Source of the DNA: JAVBSC01 sp031547305
Lineage (GTDB): Bacteria; Desulfobacterota; Desulfovibrionia; Desulfovibrionales; Desulfovibrionaceae
Assembly (NCBI GenBank): GCA_031547305.1
Contig: JAVBSC010000016.1
Span: 47,256 to 111,255, forward strand
DNA length: 64,000 nucleotides
Direction: 5' to 3'
The notes under the pieces are model-generated. The model saw only the letters and a program-made list of their open reading frames with translations, was not told the DNA's origin and did not search any database. The position numbers were made by a program, and so were the translations under genes. This document shows positions 8,569 to 16,635 of this stretch, in pieces (the first letter of the stretch is position 1; every line of letters begins with the position of its first letter).

Positions 8569-9633
8569 ATTTTTATCCGTCCGCTCCGCCTTTGCCTGTG
8601 CGTTGCGCTTTTAAGCTGTCCGGCCCGGGCCGGGGCGGACGACGTCAACGCGCCCGCGGCCCAGCCTGACGGCGTTTATGGGGAATATCGGGCCTCCCGC
8701 CCCTTCGGCGGACCGGTGCGCCTGGATATGGCGGAAGCCGCGGCCTTTGGCGCGGCCAGAATCAGCGCCATGCGCGGAGCGGTGCGCGCCTTGGCCGCCA
8801 GGCCGGATTTCGTCTACCTGGCCGGGCAGGAAGGACCGGAGGCCGGCGCCCCGCTGGACCCGTTGTCTCTGGCCTATGCCCTTACCGAGACCAGCCCGTC
8901 CGCGGAATCAGCCCTTAACGGCCTGCCGCCCAGAATGCGGGTTACGGTTGCCCTTGCTTCGCGTCCGGCTTCCGGCTCTTTGGGGGAGCGCATTTTGTTT
9001 TTGCTTAAAAAGCCGCAAGTGCTGGAACTATACACCCTGGCCGCGCAACGGGATGAGGAATGCTTGGCGGATTATGACGCCGCGGCTGAGGCGGCCATGT
9101 CCCCCGGCGAGCGTCCGGACGCCCACGTGCTGGAAAATAAGCTGCTTACGACCGCGCGCCGCCTGAAGGCCCAGCAAGTTTACCTGGATGTTCTGCCTTT
9201 GCTGGACAACGCCTGGAAAAACCCGGAACGAGTTCAGGATTCCATGCTGAAGGCCCTGGCGCTGGATTCGGAAAATCCGCTGGCTTTGAGCGCCCTGGGC
9301 GAAGCCCGGCTGCAGCTTGACAGGCCCCTGGAAGCTTTGGAATGCTTAAGCCGGGCCATCCGGATCAAACCGGATTTTAGCCGGGCTTACCACAGCCGGG
9401 GCATAACCTACCTGCGGCTGCAACTGCCGGCCATGGCCGGCAGCGATTTTGGCGAAGCGGTGCGCCTTAGCCCGGACAATCCGGATTACTGGCGGGACAG
9501 CGCCACAGCCTGGCTGATCCAGGAAGACCTGCCGGCCATGTGCCGGGCCTTTGCGCAAGCCTGCCGCCTGGGGGACTGCTCCGGCTACGAATGGGCCGTG
9601 GAAAAAAATAAGTGCCAAAAAGAAGATTTTTGA
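8569..9633 (+). CDS. secreted tetratricopeptide-repeat protein (possible ATT start)
   Basis: The first standard start is a GTG at 8716, but the frame continues upstream without a stop, and codons 8569-8631 read as a signal peptide (IRPLRLCLCVALLSCPARA). An ATT codon at 8569 has CGGAGGG about five bases before it, so ATT initiation, known for infC, is proposed; this gives 354 residues. The C-terminal third has about three TPR units (LALDSENPLALSALGEARL, AIRIKPDFSRAYHSRGITY, AVRLSPDNPDYWRDS) with classic spacing. TPRs mediate protein contacts. It lies between a lipoprotein and hflK, 32 bases before the latter. Partner unknown. A frameshift or CTG start at 8596 are alternatives. Confidence 0.6.
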   Translation: MFIRPLRLCLCVALLSCPARAGADDVNAPAAQPDGVYGEYRASRPFGGPVRLDMAEAAAFGAARISAMRGAVRALAARPDFVYLAGQEGPEAGAPLDPLSLAYALTETSPSAESALNGLPPRMRVTVALASRPASGSLGERILFLLKKPQVLELYTLAAQRDEECLADYDAAAEAAMSPGERPDAHVLENKLLTTARRLKAQQVYLDVLPLLDNAWKNPERVQDSMLKALALDSENPLALSALGEARLQLDRPLEALECLSRAIRIKPDFSRAYHSRGITYLRLQLPAMAGSDFGEAVRLSPDNPDYWRDSATAWLIQEDLPAMCRAFAQACRLGDCSGYEWAVEKNKCQKEDF

Positions 9634-9665
9634 AATATGCTTTTAAGTATCTCATTGGAGGTCGT

Positions 9666-10805
9666 ATGAACTGGGATTGGGAAAAACTGCAGGAAAAGCG
9701 CCGGCAGCAGCCCGGAGGCTTCGGCGGTTCCGGGGGGGGCGGTTCCGGCAATAATAACAACGGGGGCGCGCAACCTCCGGGCTTTGATCAGTTGGGCAAA
9801 AACCTGCAAAAATTCCGCAACGCCGGATTCCCGGCCGGCAAATTGCTGATTTTAGCCGTATTCCTGGTCTGGGCCGCCTCGGGCATCTTTATTGTGGAAC
9901 CGGACGAAGTGGGTGTGGTTCTGCGCTTCGGCGCCTTTAACCGCAAGGTGGACGCCGGGCCGCATTATCGCTTTCCTTACCCCTTTGAGAGCGTCTCCAC
10001 GCCCAAGGTCACCCAGGTCAAGCGCGTGGAACTGGGCTTTTCTTCCGGGGACACCCGCAGCCGTCAAGGCCAGGTGCGCCAGGTACTTTCCGAAGCCTCC
10101 ATGCTTACCGGCGACGAAAATATAGTCAACGTGCAGTTTATCGTCCAGTACCGCATTAAAAACGCGGAATCCGGCCCGGACGCTTCCGGTCCGGTGGACT
10201 ACCTGTTCAACATAGTGGACCCGGACGGCACCGTGAAAAGCGCCGCCGAAGCGGCCATGCGCGAAATCATCGGGGCAAGCAAAATAGATTCCGCCCTGAC
10301 CGACGGCAAGCTGCAAATCCAGACCGCTGCCGCCAAACGCCTGCAGGAAATCATGGACCGCTACCAGTCCGGCATTTCCATTCAGGGCGTGCAGATGGGC
10401 GATGTGCATCCGCCCGACGAAGTCGTGGAATTCTTCAAGGACGTGGCCAGCGCCAGAGAGGACAAGAGCCGCTCCATAAACGAGGCCGAAGCCTACCAGA
10501 ACGAAATAATCCCCAAAGCCAGGGGCGCGGCCGCGGAAATAATCAACCAGGCGGAAGCTTACAAGGCCGCCACAGTGCAAAACGCCCAGGGCAGCGCCCA
10601 GCGCTTTGCCGCTATTCTGGCCGAATACCAGAAAGCTCCGGATGTGACAAAAAAACGTATGTACCTTGAAACCATGGAAGAAGTGCTGGCTTCAAAGGAT
10701 CTGGAAAAAATCATCATGCCGGAAGGCCCGTCCGGGCGGGTGGTGCCCTATCTGCCCCTTGACCGCCTGCCCGCTGAGCAGAGCGTTCCTAAGGGAGGCA
10801 AGTGA
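9666..10805 (+). CDS. hflK: HflK, membrane protease regulator (SPFH/band 7)
   Basis: 379 residues from the ATG at 9666, which has GGAGG just upstream and gives the usual MNWDWEKLQ start; an earlier in-frame ATG at 9612 lies within the previous gene. A glycine/asparagine-rich stretch (residues about 17-35) precedes one membrane helix (about 64-82) and then the SPFH domain: FIVEPDEVGVVLRFGAF, GPHYRFPYPF, and the coiled-coil REDKSRSINEAEAYQNEIIP. HflK pairs with HflC around FtsH in the inner membrane and limits its proteolysis. The stop overlaps the hflC start (TGATG), so the two are translationally coupled. Confidence 0.95.
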   Translation: MNWDWEKLQEKRRQQPGGFGGSGGGGSGNNNNGGAQPPGFDQLGKNLQKFRNAGFPAGKLLILAVFLVWAASGIFIVEPDEVGVVLRFGAFNRKVDAGPHYRFPYPFESVSTPKVTQVKRVELGFSSGDTRSRQGQVRQVLSEASMLTGDENIVNVQFIVQYRIKNAESGPDASGPVDYLFNIVDPDGTVKSAAEAAMREIIGASKIDSALTDGKLQIQTAAAKRLQEIMDRYQSGISIQGVQMGDVHPPDEVVEFFKDVASAREDKSRSINEAEAYQNEIIPKARGAAAEIINQAEAYKAATVQNAQGSAQRFAAILAEYQKAPDVTKKRMYLETMEEVLASKDLEKIIMPEGPSGRVVPYLPLDRLPAEQSVPKGGK

Positions 10806-11653
10806 TGAATACCCGCTATACCAGCCTTGTCGTGATCGGAGTGATTCTTGCGATCACCCTCAGCCAAAGCCTGTACACGGTCCACCAGACGCAAAAGGCC
10901 CTGGTGCTGCAACTTGGCGAACCGGTCAGCGATGCCGTGGAGCCCGGCCTGCACGTCAAGTTGCCCTTTGTCCAGAACGTGGTCTACTTCGATTCCCGGC
11001 TTATGGCCTATGACGCCAGGCCGGCCGAAGCCCTGACCAGCGATAAGAAAACCATTGTCCTGGACAGCTACTCGCGCTGGCGCATCACCGACCCTCTGAC
11101 CTTTTACCGTACCATGCGCACCGTAGCCATGGCCCAGGGCCGCCTGGACGACCGCATCTACTCGGATCTGCGTGAAGTGGTCGGCCGTTACACCCTTACG
11201 GAAATAGTCTCCACCAAGCGCCAGGAAATCATGGAAGCGGTCATCGCCCAGGCCAACAACCTGCTCAAGCAGTACGGCGTGGAAATCGTTGATGTGCGCA
11301 TCAAGCGGGCGGACCTGCCGGCCGCCAACCAGCGGGCCGTGTTCGGCCGCATGCAGGCGGAACGCGAACGCCAGGCCAAGCAATATCGCTCCGAAGGTCT
11401 TGAAGAGTCCACAAAAATCAAATCCGCCGCGGACAAGGACCAGGTTGTGATCCTGGCTGAAGCGCGCAAAAACGCGGAAATAATCCGCGGCGAGGGCGAC
11501 GCCCAGGCCGTGGCGATCTTCGCCGAAGTTCTGTCCAAAGACCCGGCCTTCTACGAATTTTCCAAAAGCCTGGAAGCTTATAAAAAAGCCCTCAAAGAGC
11601 GCACGCGCATCATGCTCACCCCCGGCGAAGGCTTTTTGAAGTACCTGAATTAG
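10805..11653 (+). CDS. hflC: HflC, membrane protease regulator (SPFH/band 7)
   Basis: 282 residues from the ATG at 10805, which overlaps the hflK stop. One N-terminal membrane helix (SLVVIGVILAITLSQSLY) is followed by an SPFH domain (VHQTQKALVLQLGEPV, GLHVKLPFVQNVVYFDSRL) and the HflC signature region around RIKRADLP and the helical RMQAERERQAKQYRSEG. It forms the heteromeric cage with HflK that holds FtsH. A GTG three bases earlier is possible but not needed. Two G/C hairpins follow the stop codon; the first belongs to a repeat family seen after other genes here. Confidence 0.95.
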   Translation: MNTRYTSLVVIGVILAITLSQSLYTVHQTQKALVLQLGEPVSDAVEPGLHVKLPFVQNVVYFDSRLMAYDARPAEALTSDKKTIVLDSYSRWRITDPLTFYRTMRTVAMAQGRLDDRIYSDLREVVGRYTLTEIVSTKRQEIMEAVIAQANNLLKQYGVEIVDVRIKRADLPAANQRAVFGRMQAERERQAKQYRSEGLEESTKIKSAADKDQVVILAEARKNAEIIRGEGDAQAVAIFAEVLSKDPAFYEFSKSLEAYKKALKERTRIMLTPGEGFLKYLN

Positions 11654-11665
11654 GTAATGGTAATT

Positions 11666-11712
11666 GGGGACTCAGTCCCCCCAAACCCCCTGCAAGGGGG
11701 CGCGCCACTTGG
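11666..11712. repeat. GGGGA...TCCCC palindromic repeat, copy 1
   Basis: GGGGACTCAGTCCCC (11666-11680) followed by CCAAACCCCC and a second stem CCCCC-TGCAA-GGGGG. The same two-part layout recurs at 63869-63925 and in part at 14009-14166 and 35273-35338. It lies just after hflC and may act as a 3' hairpin. Confidence 0.7.
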
Positions 11713-11722
11713 ATCCCATTTA

Positions 11723-11759
11723 CGACGGCGCCATCATGCAAAACGTGATGGCGCCGTCG
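11723..11759. repeat. 14-bp perfect hairpin
   Basis: CGACGGCGCCATCA (11723-11736) and its exact reverse complement (11746-11759) around a nine-base loop. Not followed by a T run on the plus strand, so it is a stable 3' or intergenic structure rather than a classic terminator. Confidence 0.7.
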
Positions 11760-11858
11760 ATAATCGCGGGTCCGGGGGACCATGCCCCCGGCAGAGCGTT
11801 TTATTCCCTGGCCGGACCGGAGGTATGCGGCGTTAGCCGCTTGGAGCGGCAAGGCGGC

Positions 11859-11883
11859 GTAAAATGAGCTTTGCTCATTTTAC
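11859..11883. terminator. hairpin downstream of lpxB
   Basis: GTAAAATGAGC and GCTCATTTTAC form an exact 11-bp stem with a three-base loop. It lies 52 bases past the end of the minus-strand lpxB gene and between convergent units. T-rich outer stem ends make terminator function plausible, but no clean T run follows. Confidence 0.5.
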
Positions 11884-11934
11884 ATCTAAGCCGCCGCGGT
11901 CACGGCGGAAAGACGAGGCGGAGCCTCCCCAATT

Positions 11935-13080
11935 CTAACCAGCCAAATCCTGCAAAATAAGCTTCGCGGCTCTGCGGGCCGCGCCTGGGCCGCCCAGGAT
12001 TTGGCGCAGTTGATTAAGATCGGTACGGATATTTTGCAGCGTGTTGGGGGAATCCAGCCAGTCCAGGGCGCGGCGGGCTATGTTTTCCGGCCGGCAGTCG
12101 TTTTGCAGGAGTTCCGGGAAGATTGGCCGGTTCAGGATGATGTTGGGCAGGCTGACGTAAGGCACTTTTATAAGCAGGCGCCCAACCAGGCCGGACAGGG
12201 CGGAGACTTTGTAGGTCACCAGAGTGGGGGTTCCGGCCAGAGCTGTTTCCAGAGCGGCCGTGCCGGAGGCCGCGATAATCAGCGCGCATTCGCGCATGAA
12301 GGTGTAGCGGGAATCCGGCTCGCGCAGGGTGAGCGGCAGATCGGCGGGCCAGAAGGCGCGCAGGAAGGCTTCTTCCAGGCCGGGGGCGCGGGCGCAGTGA
12401 AAACTCAGGCCGGGGCGGGTCGCGGCAAGAATTTGCGCGGCGGCGGCAAAGCGCGGCATGAGCGCCCGCACTTCGCTACGCCGGCTGCCAGGCATAAAGC
12501 CGATTTGGCCGGATATGGGGGAGATTTTGTCCAGCGCGGCAAGATCCAGTGAATCCAGCAGCGGGTTGCCCACATAGTCTGTTTCCAGACCGTATTTGCG
12601 GTAAAACTCCCGTTCAAAGGGCAAAATGGACAAGAGCCGCCGCACGTTGGCCTTGATGAACCGGGCTCGCTCCGGACGCCAGGCCCAGACCTTGGGGCTG
12701 ATGTAGTAATAGACCGGAATATCCAGCCGCCGGGCCGCATGGATGACCCGGAAGTGGAAGTCCGGGGCGTCAATGACCACCACGGCCGCCGGGCGCAGTG
12801 TTTTCAGAGCATGTTCTATGCCCCGGAGCATTTTGAAGATACGGGGCAGCCGGCCCAGCACTTCGGTTATGCCCATCACGGAAAGCGCTTCGGTGTTGAA
12901 GCGGCAGTCCAGGCCTGCGGCCCGCAGGTGCGGCCCGCCCATACCGCTGAATTCCAGGCCCGGCGCGAGCGTGCGTAAAGCTTTTAACAAGCCCGCCCCA
13001 TGCATGTCCCCGGAGAGCTCCGCGCTGTTAATCCAGATCCTCCCGCGCGCGGCGGAAAAATCCGCTTCCTGTCCGCTCAT
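11935..13080 (-). CDS. lpxB: lipid-A-disaccharide synthase
   Basis: 381 residues, the normal length. LpxB joins UDP-2,3-diacylglucosamine and lipid X to make the lipid A disaccharide at the inner membrane. Family motifs are present in order: SAELSGDMHGA (residues about 19-29), FSGMGGPHLRAAG, VVVIDAPDF, YYISPKVWAWRPER, LPFEREFYRKYG, YVGNPLLDS and GFMPGSRRSEV. Glycosyltransferase family 19 fold. Its start codon overlaps the stop of the upstream rfbD-like gene by four bases (ATGA), so the two are coupled and both serve lipopolysaccharide formation. The gene shows this organism makes lipid A. Confidence 0.95.
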   Translation of the reverse strand: MSGQEADFSAARGRIWINSAELSGDMHGAGLLKALRTLAPGLEFSGMGGPHLRAAGLDCRFNTEALSVMGITEVLGRLPRIFKMLRGIEHALKTLRPAAVVVIDAPDFHFRVIHAARRLDIPVYYYISPKVWAWRPERARFIKANVRRLLSILPFEREFYRKYGLETDYVGNPLLDSLDLAALDKISPISGQIGFMPGSRRSEVRALMPRFAAAAQILAATRPGLSFHCARAPGLEEAFLRAFWPADLPLTLREPDSRYTFMRECALIIAASGTAALETALAGTPTLVTYKVSALSGLVGRLLIKVPYVSLPNIILNRPIFPELLQNDCRPENIARRALDWLDSPNTLQNIRTDLNQLRQILGGPGAARRAAKLILQDLAG

Positions 13081-13958
13081 GCCCCGGCTTCCAGTGAAAA
13101 CAGGTATTCATTAAGCGCCTGGGGCCAGGGCCTGGGTATAATGCCGGTGACTTGGGTAAAGCGCGAGCAATCCAGCGCGGAATACGCCGGGCGCGCGGCT
13201 TTTTGCGGAAACTCCGCGGAAGGGACCGGCGTTACCGGACATTCCAGCTGAACCATGCGCACCGCTTCCGTGGCCAGTTCACACCAACTGGCCTGGCCGG
13301 AGTTGGCCACATGGAACAGCCCTTTGCCGTCCAGTTCCACAAGTTTAAGTGTGTAGTCGGCCAAATCCGCCGTATAAGTGGGTGAGCCCACCTGGTCGTG
13401 CACCACCCGGACAGAGCCGTTTTTTTTGCACAAATCCAATATGGTCTGGACAAAATTCCTTTTGCACGGGCCGAACAGCCAGGCAGAACGGATGATGCAG
13501 AAATCCGGCGGGTCCATGGCCAGCAAAGCCTGTTCCCCGGCCAGCTTGGTGCGTCCGTAGACACTCTGGGGATTGACCGGATCATCCGTAGTGTACGGGC
13601 TGCGCTTTTTGCCGTCAAAAACATAATCCGTGCTGAAGTGCACCAGTTTGACGCCGCCGGCCTTGGCCAGGCGCCCCAGGGCCGCCGGCAGGGAACGGTT
13701 CAGCGCCATGGCGGCCTCTTCGTCGTCTTCCGCCGCGTCCACCTGGGTATAAGCCACAGTATTAAAAATACAGGCCGGTTTGACCTTGTCCAGCACCGCC
13801 TCCAAATCCCTCTGGACATCCGGCGAATAATAATCGATATCCGCCCGGCCCAAAGCCTCGGCCTCCCACCCGGCCGCCTCCAGCGCCTTTACCAGGGCCT
13901 GACCCAAAAAACCGCCCTTGCCGCCCAACACCAGGGCCTTACCGGCATCCGGACTCAT
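13077..13958 (-). CDS. rfbD: dTDP-4-dehydrorhamnose reductase
   Basis: 293 residues from the ATG at 13958, which has GGAG seven bases upstream; an upstream in-frame start would add translated intergenic repeat sequence. The N-terminal Rossmann motif is GGKGGFLG (family GxxGxxG), followed by the catalytic region FSTDYVFDG with YGRTKLAGE (the Y-x-x-x-K pair of short-chain reductases) and RSAWLFGP. RfbD/RmlD reduces dTDP-4-dehydro-L-rhamnose to dTDP-L-rhamnose for O-antigen. No rfbA/B/C genes are nearby. It is coupled to lpxB by a four-base overlap. Confidence 0.92.
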   Translation of the reverse strand: MSPDAGKALVLGGKGGFLGQALVKALEAAGWEAEALGRADIDYYSPDVQRDLEAVLDKVKPACIFNTVAYTQVDAAEDDEEAAMALNRSLPAALGRLAKAGGVKLVHFSTDYVFDGKKRSPYTTDDPVNPQSVYGRTKLAGEQALLAMDPPDFCIIRSAWLFGPCKRNFVQTILDLCKKNGSVRVVHDQVGSPTYTADLADYTLKLVELDGKGLFHVANSGQASWCELATEAVRMVQLECPVTPVPSAEFPQKAARPAYSALDCSRFTQVTGIIPRPWPQALNEYLFSLEAGA

Positions 13959-14008
13959 TTGAAACTCCAATTGCTGGAAGCCGCCATGCGGCTCTTGTTG
14001 TGATTTCG

Positions 14009-14166
14009 GGGAGGCGGCGCCTCCCCGCCCCTCCGCCAGGGACCAATGTCCCTGGACCTCTTCCAGGCCGCCGCGGCTCGGCAAAGCCGAGCAACGGCGG
14101 CCGCAAACGGGTTCCAAGGGACATCGTCCCCTGGAAGGTGGTATGGGGGACAGAGTCCCCCACATG
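14009..14166. repeat. cluster of G/C palindromes, copy 2 of the GGGGA...TCCCC family
   Basis: In order: GGGGAGGCGGCGCCTCCCC, CAGGGACCAATGTCCCTGG, GGCTCGGCAAAGCCGAGC, CCAAGGGACATCGTCCCCTGG-like and GGGGGACAGAGTCCCCC. Together they fill almost all of the space between rfbD and hflX. No gene is present. Confidence 0.7.
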
Positions 14167-14226
14167 AAATAAGTCAACTAAACTCAATCTTTTATTACCA
14201 ACGGATCAATCCAGGCGTCAAATCAG

Positions 14227-15972
14227 TTATTCCGGCTCGTCGTCCTTTTTAAGAGGATTCCAGTCCACGCGGGAGGCGATGCGGGCGGAGAGGTCCGCCA
14301 GGCCCTGTCCGTTCAGGGCGGAGACGAGTATGGCGTCCTGGTGATTGAGTTTGAGGTTTTGCAGGGTTTCCAAGCCTTCTGGCGATTTTGACAGGACGTC
14401 TGTTTTGTTCAGGACCAGTTGGCAGGGGGTATCCTGAAGTTCCAGGTCGCGGAGGATATCCTGCACGGCGCGGATGTGCAGGTCCAGTTCCGGGTGGGCG
14501 GCGTCCGCCACGTGCAGGAGCAGATCCGCGTCTTCCAGTTCTTCCAGGGTGGCCCGGAAGGCTTCGACAAGTTCCTTGGGCAGGGCGCGGATAAAGCCGA
14601 CGGTGTCCGTGAGGATCAACTCGCGTTCCTCCGGGAAGCGCAGGCGGCGGGAACTGGGGTCCAGGGTGGCGAAAAGGCGGTCTTCACTGAGCACGCTGGA
14701 GCCGGTAAGAACGTTCAGCAGGGTGGATTTTCCCGCGTTGGTGTAACCTACCAGGGAGATTACCGGAACGCCGGCCTTGTTGCGTCTGGATCTGGCCTGG
14801 CCGCGCTGGCGGCGCAAGGTCTTGAGGTCGTCTTTCAAGCGGGTGACGCGGTCGCGCAGGCGTCGGCGATCGGTTTCCAGGCGGGTTTCGCCGGGGCCGC
14901 GCCCGCCTATGCCGCCGGCCAGACGGTCCAGGGCGCGGTTTTTGCCCACCAGGCGGGGCAGCCGGTACTGAAGCTGGGCCAGTTCCACTTGGAGCTTGCC
15001 GGCCCGGCTGCCGGCCCGCTGGGCGAAGATGTCCAGAATAAGCTGGGTGCGGTCCAGGATTTTGCGCTCGGTCAGGTCAGCCAGGTTGCGGGACTGGGCC
15101 GGGGAAAGCTCGGCATCAAAAATGATCAGCCCGGCCTGGCCTTGCAAGGCCAGCACTTCCAGTTCCGCCAGCTTGCCGCGCCCCAGAATGAACTTTGGAT
15201 TGATCGCCTGAACACGCTGGGTAAGCGTGCCGGCCACGGTCAGGCCGGCGCTGCGGGCCAGGTCTTTAAGCTCCCCCAGGTCGGATTCCTGTTGGAGCCT
15301 GGATTTGGTGGACACACTGACCAGAAGAGCGCGCTGCTCCGGGCCGCCGGATTCGCGGGACTGCCCGGACAGGCGGGCCAGTTCTTCTTCCAGGGCCAGG
15401 GCCTGGGCGCTGAAATCAATGTCTGCCTTGTCCCAGTGGATCGGCTCGCGCACCAGGTAGGGATTTTTGCCGGAATCTCCCGGCAGCAGGTGGGCTTCCT
15501 GAAAAGTCCTGGGCTCGCCCCATTCATTTACGGTCAGAATGCTTATGGAATCCAGGCGTAGGAACAGCAGATCCATCAGATCTTCCTGCGAAAGCGGCTC
15601 CTCGTTCAGGTGGGTGTGCAAGTAGCGCAGGCCGCGCAAACGCCCGGCCGCTTCGCGGGCTCTTGGCAGTTCCGGAATGAGAATGGATGAAGGATCCCCC
15701 ACCAGGATCATGAAGGGCCGGCCCTGGCGATCAATCAACAGCCCGATCTGGCGGCCCAGGCCGCGCGAAAGCCCGGCCAGTTCCCTGGCTTGTTCCAGGC
15801 TGTAGCCGCCCTGGTTGGGGTAGCGCCTGGTCAGCAGGCGGTTCAGGGCTTTAAGCTGGCTGGGCTTAAGGCCTTGCAGGTTGCCGTCCAGTTTAGCTAT
15901 GGCTGTTTCTCCAGATGCTTGGCAATCATGGCGTCGTAGGACGCGGTAAGGGCGAAGGCGGCCTGGGAGCAT
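14227..15972 (-). CDS. hflX: HflX ribosome-splitting GTPase
   Basis: 581 residues from the ATG at 15972, which overlaps the upstream gene by 76 bases. Family alignment suggests the protein really begins near KLDGNLQGL; an ATA codon at 15900 has GGAG eight bases before it and overlaps the upstream stop TAG, so a shorter 557-residue form is possible. The HflX N-terminal domain (ILGRGKLAE, LDRTQLILDIFAQRA, GGIGGRGPGE) precedes a GTPase domain with GYTNAGKST (G1), DTVGFI (G3) and NKTD (G4). HflX splits stalled ribosomes, especially under stress. It includes an extended N-terminal segment with HTHLNEEPLS typical of some delta-proteobacterial homologues. Confidence 0.9.
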   Translation of the reverse strand: MLPGRLRPYRVLRRHDCQASGETAIAKLDGNLQGLKPSQLKALNRLLTRRYPNQGGYSLEQARELAGLSRGLGRQIGLLIDRQGRPFMILVGDPSSILIPELPRAREAAGRLRGLRYLHTHLNEEPLSQEDLMDLLFLRLDSISILTVNEWGEPRTFQEAHLLPGDSGKNPYLVREPIHWDKADIDFSAQALALEEELARLSGQSRESGGPEQRALLVSVSTKSRLQQESDLGELKDLARSAGLTVAGTLTQRVQAINPKFILGRGKLAELEVLALQGQAGLIIFDAELSPAQSRNLADLTERKILDRTQLILDIFAQRAGSRAGKLQVELAQLQYRLPRLVGKNRALDRLAGGIGGRGPGETRLETDRRRLRDRVTRLKDDLKTLRRQRGQARSRRNKAGVPVISLVGYTNAGKSTLLNVLTGSSVLSEDRLFATLDPSSRRLRFPEERELILTDTVGFIRALPKELVEAFRATLEELEDADLLLHVADAAHPELDLHIRAVQDILRDLELQDTPCQLVLNKTDVLSKSPEGLETLQNLKLNHQDAILVSALNGQGLADLSARIASRVDWNPLKKDDEPE

Positions 15973-16493
15973 TTGAGGCGCAAGGGGAGCGGGGCGCGCA
16001 TGTTGTTCGCGGCCAGGGCGGCTTGCACTTCCGTGTAGAGATTAATGTTCGGCACCACCAGCACGGAGTGGAAGTTTTTGGCCGCCGCCCGGATCATGCA
16101 GGGGCCGCCGATGTCTATTTCTTCCACCAGGGCTTTCAGATCCGGATTTTTAGCCGCGGCGTCGGCAAAATTATACAAGTTGACGCAGACCAGGTCCACA
16201 GGGGTGATCTTGTGTTCCCTGAGCGTGGCCAGGTGGGACGGATCGTCTTTATCCGCCAGGATGCCGCCGTGAATGAGCGGATTCAGGGTTTTTACCCGGC
16301 CGCCGAGTATTTCAGGGAATCCGGTGACCGCGCTGACCTGGGTGACCGCCAGGCCGGCCTGGGTCAGGGCTTTATAGGTGCCGCCGGTGGAAACAAGCTC
16401 CACGCCGCCTTTGGCCAGAAAATCGGCGAACTCCGCCAGGCCGCTTTTATCCGTAACACTCAGAATGGCGCGTTTTATGGGAAGAAAATCCAT
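15897..16493 (-). CDS. purH: stand-alone IMP cyclohydrolase (PurH N-terminal domain)
   Basis: 198 residues matching only the methylglyoxal-synthase-like half of PurH: AILSVTDKSGL, STGGTYKAL, GFPEILGGRVKTLNP, HGGILA, VDLVCVNLYNF and EIDIGGPCMIRAAAKN. This domain closes the ring of FAICAR to IMP, the last step of purine synthesis. The usual AICAR formyltransferase half (about 320 residues) is missing and the downstream sequence is hflX, so the protein is naturally single-domain rather than cut; separate enzymes of this kind are known. AAGGG-like sequence near the start is weak. The formylation step must be done by another enzyme. Confidence 0.9.
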   Translation of the reverse strand: MDFLPIKRAILSVTDKSGLAEFADFLAKGGVELVSTGGTYKALTQAGLAVTQVSAVTGFPEILGGRVKTLNPLIHGGILADKDDPSHLATLREHKITPVDLVCVNLYNFADAAAKNPDLKALVEEIDIGGPCMIRAAAKNFHSVLVVPNINLYTEVQAALAANNMRAPLPLRLKCSQAAFALTASYDAMIAKHLEKQP

Positions 16494-16635
16494 TTAAGGG
16501 ACGTCCTTGGTTCAGGTTCAGGCCTGGCCGGCCGGCGGCAAGCCGGCTTGCCGCGCGGTAAAAGCATGGTGACCGGCCGCTTCTGGACGAAAGTATCACA
16601 ATCCGCGTAAGCCCGGCAATAGCGTGCGGAGCGTA

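Noticed and set aside
15897..16493. purH as a broken pseudogene
   Set aside because: The domain is complete with normal start and stop, and single-domain cyclohydrolases are known.
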